Source: an uncultured Solobacterium sp. (lineage in GTDB: Bacteria > Bacillota_I > Bacilli_A > Erysipelotrichales > Erysipelotrichaceae). From it: a stretch of DNA of 28,755 bases. The position numbers and the translations under genes are program-made. How positions within the stretch are numbered: the first letter of the stretch is position 1; every line of letters starts with the position of its first letter. This document shows positions 24,779 through 28,755 of this stretch, piece after piece. The stretch covers positions 1 through 28,755 of the forward strand of contig URCJ01000027.1 in the NCBI GenBank assembly GCA_900546285.1, given 5' to 3'. The notes under the pieces are model-generated. The model had not been told where the DNA came from and did no database searches. It saw nothing but the letters and a program-made list of their open reading frames with translations.

Positions 24779-25319
24779 TCTTACTTAACCACCTGTCTAT
24801 CTTCTCATAAAGAGAAAAAAGACTAGAATCATTATATATTATTACATCACTTCTTTCTATCTTCTCTTTTATAGACATTTGGTTTTTTATACGCTGTTTA
24901 CTTTCTTCAATACTTAGTCCTCTATCAACTAATCTTTCTAAAGCAATCTTCTCATCAACTACTACAAGTAATATCTCGTCAAAATATTTATCCCAGTTTA
25001 CTTCAAAAAGTAAAGGAACTTCCGCAAAAAAAGGCTCATGCTTCACACTATCTTCCTTCATTCTTTCAAGAATTAAAGGATGCATAATAGATTCAAGTAA
25101 CAATCTTTTCTTTTCATCATTAAAGACAATATCAGCTAATTTCTTTTTGTTTAATAAACTATTCTCATAACATTCAGGAAAATATTCAACCAAAATATCA
25201 CTATTTAATAGTTCTCTATTAACCTCATCACAATCAAACACAAAATGGCCCTTATTCCTTAAATAAGAGGCCACAGTGCTCTTTCCTGAACCAATAGTAC
25301 CTGTAATAGCTATCTTCAT
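24765..25319 (-). CDS. coaE: Dephospho-CoA kinase
   Basis: Last step of coenzyme A synthesis: phosphorylates the 3'-hydroxyl of dephospho-CoA. The 184 residues are slightly short but complete. Motifs: P-loop ITGTIGSGKSTVASYL at residues 4-19, FDCDEVNRELL (catalytic Asp), LLESIMHPLI, EVPLLFEVNWD and the lid RLVDRGLSIEESKQRI. The ATG overlaps the mutM stop (ATGA at 25319-25316). Confidence 0.96.
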   Translation of the reverse strand: MKIAITGTIGSGKSTVASYLRNKGHFVFDCDEVNRELLNSDILVEYFPECYENSLLNKKKLADIVFNDEKKRLLLESIMHPLILERMKEDSVKHEPFFAEVPLLFEVNWDKYFDEILLVVVDEKIALERLVDRGLSIEESKQRIKNQMSIKEKIERSDVIIYNDSSLFSLYEKIDRWLSKNAWK

Positions 25320-26122
25320 TTTTGACAGTTAGGACAATAATAAGTGCCCCTTCCTTTCAATTTAACCTTCTTAATATCGCCACCACATTTAGGACATGTC
25401 TTCATCGTATGACATCTTAAAGATTGTTGAAACCTTCCTGTCACACCAAGAGAAGATGTATATGATCTAATGGTAGTTCCACCACACTTAATAGCCTCAC
25501 CCAATACCTTGCGTGTTTCATTAATTAAATTGATAATATCAGTATCACTTAATTCACAGCCTTTTTTAAAAGGACTAACCCCAATACCGAATAAAATCTC
25601 ATCATCATAGATATTGCCAATACCAGCCACAAAAGATTGATCTAATAATATCTCTTTAATAGGATTTTGTTTCTTAGATAGATAGTTCTTACAATATGAG
25701 AGATTAAATCTCTCATCAAAAGGCTCCGGACCTAACTTCTTAAATATTGAATAATCACCAGTTTTAGGAATAAGCTCCATCCTGCCAAACTTTCTTACAT
25801 CATGATAAAGAAGCAAATGACCATCATCCAACTTAAAAATAATATGAGTATGCTTATCATACTTGTATCCATCTTCCACATAGAAGTATTTACCTTCCAT
25901 CCTTAAATGAGAAACAAGTGTAATATCATCCATCTCAAAAAGAAGATACTTGCCCCTTCTTTTGAAATCTCTAAAATGTTGACCAATCAATTTATTTTTA
26001 AAATCAGCAACATCTCCCTCGACAATCGGTGCATACAAAACAGCGATATCTAGTATCTTCTTATCTTTTATCTTTGTTTCAAGCGTTCTTAAAACAGTTT
26101 CAACCTCAGGAAGCTCTGGCAT
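25316..26122 (-). CDS. mutM: Formamidopyrimidine-DNA glycosylase
   Basis: Base-excision repair enzyme that removes oxidised purines such as 8-oxoguanine and cuts the abasic strand. The true N-terminus must be Met-Pro, because Pro (position 2) is the catalytic nucleophile after Met removal. MPELPEVETV therefore fixes the start at 26122, giving 268 residues, although the frame extends to a TTG at 26140. The ATG shares its A with the polA stop (TAATG), with GAGG 8-9 bases upstream. Other marks: RRGKYLLFEM (catalytic Lys region), HDVRKFGR, QSFVAGIGNIYDDE and a C-terminal zinc finger with CPKC and CPNC around GRGTYY. All active-site residues are present. Confidence 0.98.
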   Translation of the reverse strand: MPELPEVETVLRTLETKIKDKKILDIAVLYAPIVEGDVADFKNKLIGQHFRDFKRRGKYLLFEMDDITLVSHLRMEGKYFYVEDGYKYDKHTHIIFKLDDGHLLLYHDVRKFGRMELIPKTGDYSIFKKLGPEPFDERFNLSYCKNYLSKKQNPIKEILLDQSFVAGIGNIYDDEILFGIGVSPFKKGCELSDTDIINLINETRKVLGEAIKCGGTTIRSYTSSLGVTGRFQQSLRCHTMKTCPKCGGDIKKVKLKGRGTYYCPNCQK

Positions 26123-28755
26123 TATTTCGCCTCGTACCAATTCTTACCAAGAGATAAAGAAACATCCAAATTCACATCCAACTTATAAGCATTAATCATT
26201 GTATCCTTAACCAACTTTCCCATTATTTCAACCTCATCCTCAGGCACCTCAAAAATCAATTCATCATGAACCTGTAAAATCAACTTAGACTTCAAATTAT
26301 TCTCTTTTAAGACATTGGTCATCTTAATCATCGCAATCTTAATAAGATCAGCAGCAGACCCCTGAATTGGCGAATTCATGGCTGCTCTTTTACCAAATTC
26401 TCTTAAAGCCCACTTATTAGACTTAATCTCATCGATATATCTTCTTCTATTAAGCATCGTCTTAACATAACCATTATCTTCACAGAATTTAATCTCCTTA
26501 TCCATATATTCTTTAATATTAGGATAAGTAATAAAATAATTCTCTATATACTTAGATGCATCCTTATACGACAAAGAAGTTTGATTAGCCAAACCATATT
26601 CGCTAATACCATAGACAACACCAAAATTAACAGCCTTAGCATGTCTTCGAATTAAAGGAGTAACATCCTCTTTCTTAACATGGAAAACATCCATCGCAGT
26701 CAAAGTATGAACATCAATGCCCTGATTAAAGGCGTCAATCATCTTTTGTTCATGAGCTAGGGCAGCTAATACCCTTAATTCAATTTGTGAGTAGTCACAA
26801 GATAGAATTAAGTGATTAGCTGATGGTTTAAAGGCCTTTCTAATCTCTCTTAACTCCTCATCCCTAATAGAGATATTTTGCATATTAGGCTCACTACTTG
26901 AAAGTCTACCTGTAGCTGTTGAAGTTTGAGAGAAAATAGAATGAATCTTACCATCACTGCCTATATATTTCTTTAATCCTTCAGCATAGGTAGAATTCAA
27001 TTTAGAATATTTACGATAATCAAGAATTTTAGAAATAATTGGATGATAATCAACCAACTTATTAAGCACTTCCGCATCAGTACTATCCTTTTTTAGATTA
27101 GGCAAATCTAGCTTATTGTAGATGATATCTTTAAGTTGCATTGGTGAATTAATATTAAATTCTTCACCAGCTAATGCATAGATATCAGCTTGTAGTTCCT
27201 TTAACTTTTCATTAGTCTTAGAAGCTATTTTATCTAATTCATTAATATTGCAAGAAACACCCTCTTTTTCCATCTCGTATAAGACATAAGAAAGTTCTAA
27301 TTCGATATTTTTGTAGTAATCTAATAAATCATATTCTTTTAATTTATCCAAAGCTTTAGGATAAATATCTACCATATATGAAGCTACTTCAAAGCTATAA
27401 TTCAATACTTCACTTTCATTAAATTCCAATGGTTTTTTAACGGTTCCAAAGATATCCTTTAAATGTTTCTTTAGGCTATGACCATAGGCATGACAAATCT
27501 TTGGTAAGTCATTGTGATTGTTGTTGATTAAAAAACACATCAAGAAAATATCATCGGTATTTTTACCGATAGAAATATTGTGATAATCAAGATGATGTTT
27601 AATATCCTTTAGTCCATAGACTATTTTGGGTTTATCACTAGCTAAAAAACTCAAAGCTTCTTCATCTTTCTTTAAATTTTCTAAACTAATATATTCTCTT
27701 TTTTCTGTATTCGCAAAAACAACACCATATAATGATCTTTCATAATAAGAAAAATCATCTGATACAAAGTAGATAAAAGGATTATCAAAAATAGAAATCT
27801 TATCTACTTTTTTGCCTTCAATCACCTTTGGTTTACTTGCATATTGTTTATTAATCAAAGAATACATCTCATATTTTTCAAAGAAAGCATTCTTACCCTC
27901 TTCATCAATATCCAACTTAATATCATCCAGATTAACATCTAATTCATAGTCAGTAAGTATAGTAGCTAACTTTTTAGAAGTAAAACACGATTCCTTATCA
28001 TTGATCAACTTTTCTTTTAATTTGCCCTTAATTTCATCTATATGTTCATAGATTCCCTCACATGTATCATATTCATTTAAAAGCTTTGTAGCAGTCTTTT
28101 CACCAACACCATCTACACCCTTGATATTATCTGATTTATCGCCTGCAAGACCCTTAAAATCGATAATTTGATATGGTTTTAATGAATACTCGGCATATAA
28201 AGCATGTTCATCTAAGACACCGATATCAGACATGCCTTTTTTTATACAACAAATCTTAATATGTTTATTATCATCAATTAATTGAAACAAATCATGATCG
28301 CTTGAAAAGATGGAAATATCACCTTTAAACTTATTGGCTAAGATACCAATAATATCATCAGCCTCAATCTCATCATATTCTAAATACTTAATATTGTAGG
28401 CATTAAGCATATCTCTTACTAAACCAAATTGTTCAACTAGTTCAACAGGAGTTTCTTTTCTGCCAGCCTTATAATCAGATGCCATCTGATGTCTAAAAGT
28501 AGCCTTACCCTTATCAGGGATAGTCTGTCTAATAACATAAGGAACACCTGCTGCAAGCTTTTCATCAATTTCAGCCTGATCAAGCATACGACAAGGATCA
28601 TAATCATTGTCAGCATCTTTATCACAGAAACAATAATGAGCACCGCCTAGCTCAATAAGCTTCTTAGCATATTCATGATAAATAGGAAGTCTTTCAGACT
28701 GGATATAAGGTCCACAATCTCCTGGCTTATCTGGTCCTTCATCCCAGTTAAGACC
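26122..28755 (-). CDS. polA: DNA polymerase I whose N-terminus is replaced in frame by GltX sequence (5' end off-window)
   Basis: Positions 26122 to about 28500 encode DNA polymerase I for repair and Okazaki fragment processing. After FRHQMASDYKAGRKETPVEL come most of a 5'-nuclease domain (YDEIEADDIIG, SSDHDLFQL, FKGLAGDKSDNIKGVDGVGE) and a 3'-5' exonuclease-like domain lacking its acidic residues. An intact polymerase domain follows, with motif A DYSQIELRVLA, motif B RRHAKAVNFGVVYG and motif C QVHDEL. The first 70 or so residues of normal PolA, including the DGN metal motif and FDA, are missing. Upstream of about 28500 the same frame, without a stop, encodes glutamyl-tRNA synthetase up to the window edge. 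An internal ATG at 28587 gives 821 residues but lies within the GltX part and has no ribosome site. Either a true fusion or an assembly chimera. Confidence 0.93.
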   Translation of the reverse strand, partial: GLNWDEGPDKPGDCGPYIQSERLPIYHEYAKKLIELGGAHYCFCDKDADNDYDPCRMLDQAEIDEKLAAGVPYVIRQTIPDKGKATFRHQMASDYKAGRKETPVELVEQFGLVRDMLNAYNIKYLEYDEIEADDIIGILANKFKGDISIFSSDHDLFQLIDDNKHIKICCIKKGMSDIGVLDEHALYAEYSLKPYQIIDFKGLAGDKSDNIKGVDGVGEKTATKLLNEYDTCEGIYEHIDEIKGKLKEKLINDKESCFTSKKLATILTDYELDVNLDDIKLDIDEEGKNAFFEKYEMYSLINKQYASKPKVIEGKKVDKISIFDNPFIYFVSDDFSYYERSLYGVVFANTEKREYISLENLKKDEEALSFLASDKPKIVYGLKDIKHHLDYHNISIGKNTDDIFLMCFLINNNHNDLPKICHAYGHSLKKHLKDIFGTVKKPLEFNESEVLNYSFEVASYMVDIYPKALDKLKEYDLLDYYKNIELELSYVLYEMEKEGVSCNINELDKIASKTNEKLKELQADIYALAGEEFNINSPMQLKDIIYNKLDLPNLKKDSTDAEVLNKLVDYHPIISKILDYRKYSKLNSTYAEGLKKYIGSDGKIHSIFSQTSTATGRLSSSEPNMQNISIRDEELREIRKAFKPSANHLILSCDYSQIELRVLAALAHEQKMIDAFNQGIDVHTLTAMDVFHVKKEDVTPLIRRHAKAVNFGVVYGISEYGLANQTSLSYKDASKYIENYFITYPNIKEYMDKEIKFCEDNGYVKTMLNRRRYIDEIKSNKWALREFGKRAAMNSPIQGSAADLIKIAMIKMTNVLKENNLKSKLILQVHDELIFEVPEDEVEIMGKLVKDTMINAYKLDVNLDVSLSLGKNWYEAK
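28495..28755 (-). pseudogene. gltX: Fragment of glutamyl-tRNA synthetase joined in frame to polA
   Basis: Reading inward from the window edge (minus strand), the frame gives GLNWDEGPD, GPYIQSERLPIYHEYAKKL, HYCFCDKDA, then LAAGVPYVIRQTIP and DKGKATF. This is the part of the class I GltX catalytic domain shortly after the HIGH-containing N-terminus: the GxxWDE segment, the Y-QSER motif, the YYCFC zinc or acceptor-binding region and the PYVIR strand. Everything after that, including the KMSKS loop and anticodon-binding domain, is absent because the frame switches to PolA at 28515-28495. The HIGH motif would lie off-window. As it stands this cannot be a working synthetase. Confidence 0.88.

Noticed and set aside
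26123..26140. Six-residue N-terminal extension of MutM from a TTG
   Set aside because: The enzyme needs Pro as first residue after Met removal, so the start must be the ATG at 26122.
26122..28587. Taking polA as an ordinary 821-residue protein starting at 28587
   Set aside because: That ATG lies inside GltX-coding sequence, has no ribosome site, and the frame is open without a stop to the window edge; the first part does not resemble any PolA N-terminus.
28437..28643. 68-residue minus-strand open frame overlapping the gltX-polA join
   Set aside because: Out of frame with the long polA frame; low-complexity leucine/isoleucine-rich shadow, not a separate gene.

Overview
The window is chromosomal DNA from a low-GC Gram-positive bacterium with very compact operons. 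The genes present (an ftsA-ftsZ pair, rpmB, priA-rsmB-rlmN-prpC-prkC-rpe, sufCDSUB, PrsA-type foldases, and polA-mutM-coaE-dnaB-dnaI followed by pfkA-pyk), the AT-rich codon use and the single-membrane lipoprotein and PASTA-kinase content point to Bacillota. Erysipelotrichia is my best guess, by inference only. I see no tRNA, rRNA, CRISPR array, insertion sequence or riboswitch, and no gene-free stretch longer than about 155 bases.

Layout. (1) 1-26 is the tail of a terminator of an off-window plus-strand gene. (2) ftsZ and ftsA (minus) form a two-gene operon. The FtsA homologue has lost its ATP-site motifs, and its -10 box sits 7 bases before the ATG, so the mRNA is probably leaderless. (3) rpmB (plus) is divergent from ftsA and has its own promoter and terminator. 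(4) priA-rsmB-rlmN-prpC-prkC-rpe (minus) is a tightly overlapping operon for replication restart, RNA methylation, Ser/Thr signalling and the pentose phosphate pathway. (5) A DUF975/PF06541 membrane protein and a membrane metallophosphoesterase (minus) overlap. (6) sufC-D-S-U-B (minus) encodes Fe-S cluster assembly. (7) Two PrsA-like extracytoplasmic proteins and a HIT protein (plus) are transcribed divergently from suf. (8) polA-mutM-coaE-dnaB-dnaI-pfkA-pyk (minus) joins DNA repair and replication initiation genes to the two key glycolytic kinases.

The most striking observation is at the right edge. The reading frame of polA does not begin with the normal start of DNA polymerase I. Upstream of about 28,500 the same open frame encodes an internal part of glutamyl-tRNA synthetase (GltX) and continues off the window. 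The two families meet at a short motif (GKATF) that both can carry. This is either a real in-frame gene fusion with loss of polA and gltX sequence, or a chimeric join in the assembly. It should be resolved before the locus is interpreted.

Genes inside operons are joined mostly by ATGA or TAATG stop-start overlaps. Three minus-strand operons put the last stop codon inside the terminator hairpin. At two operon borders the terminator and the next promoter are interlocked within about 40 bases.
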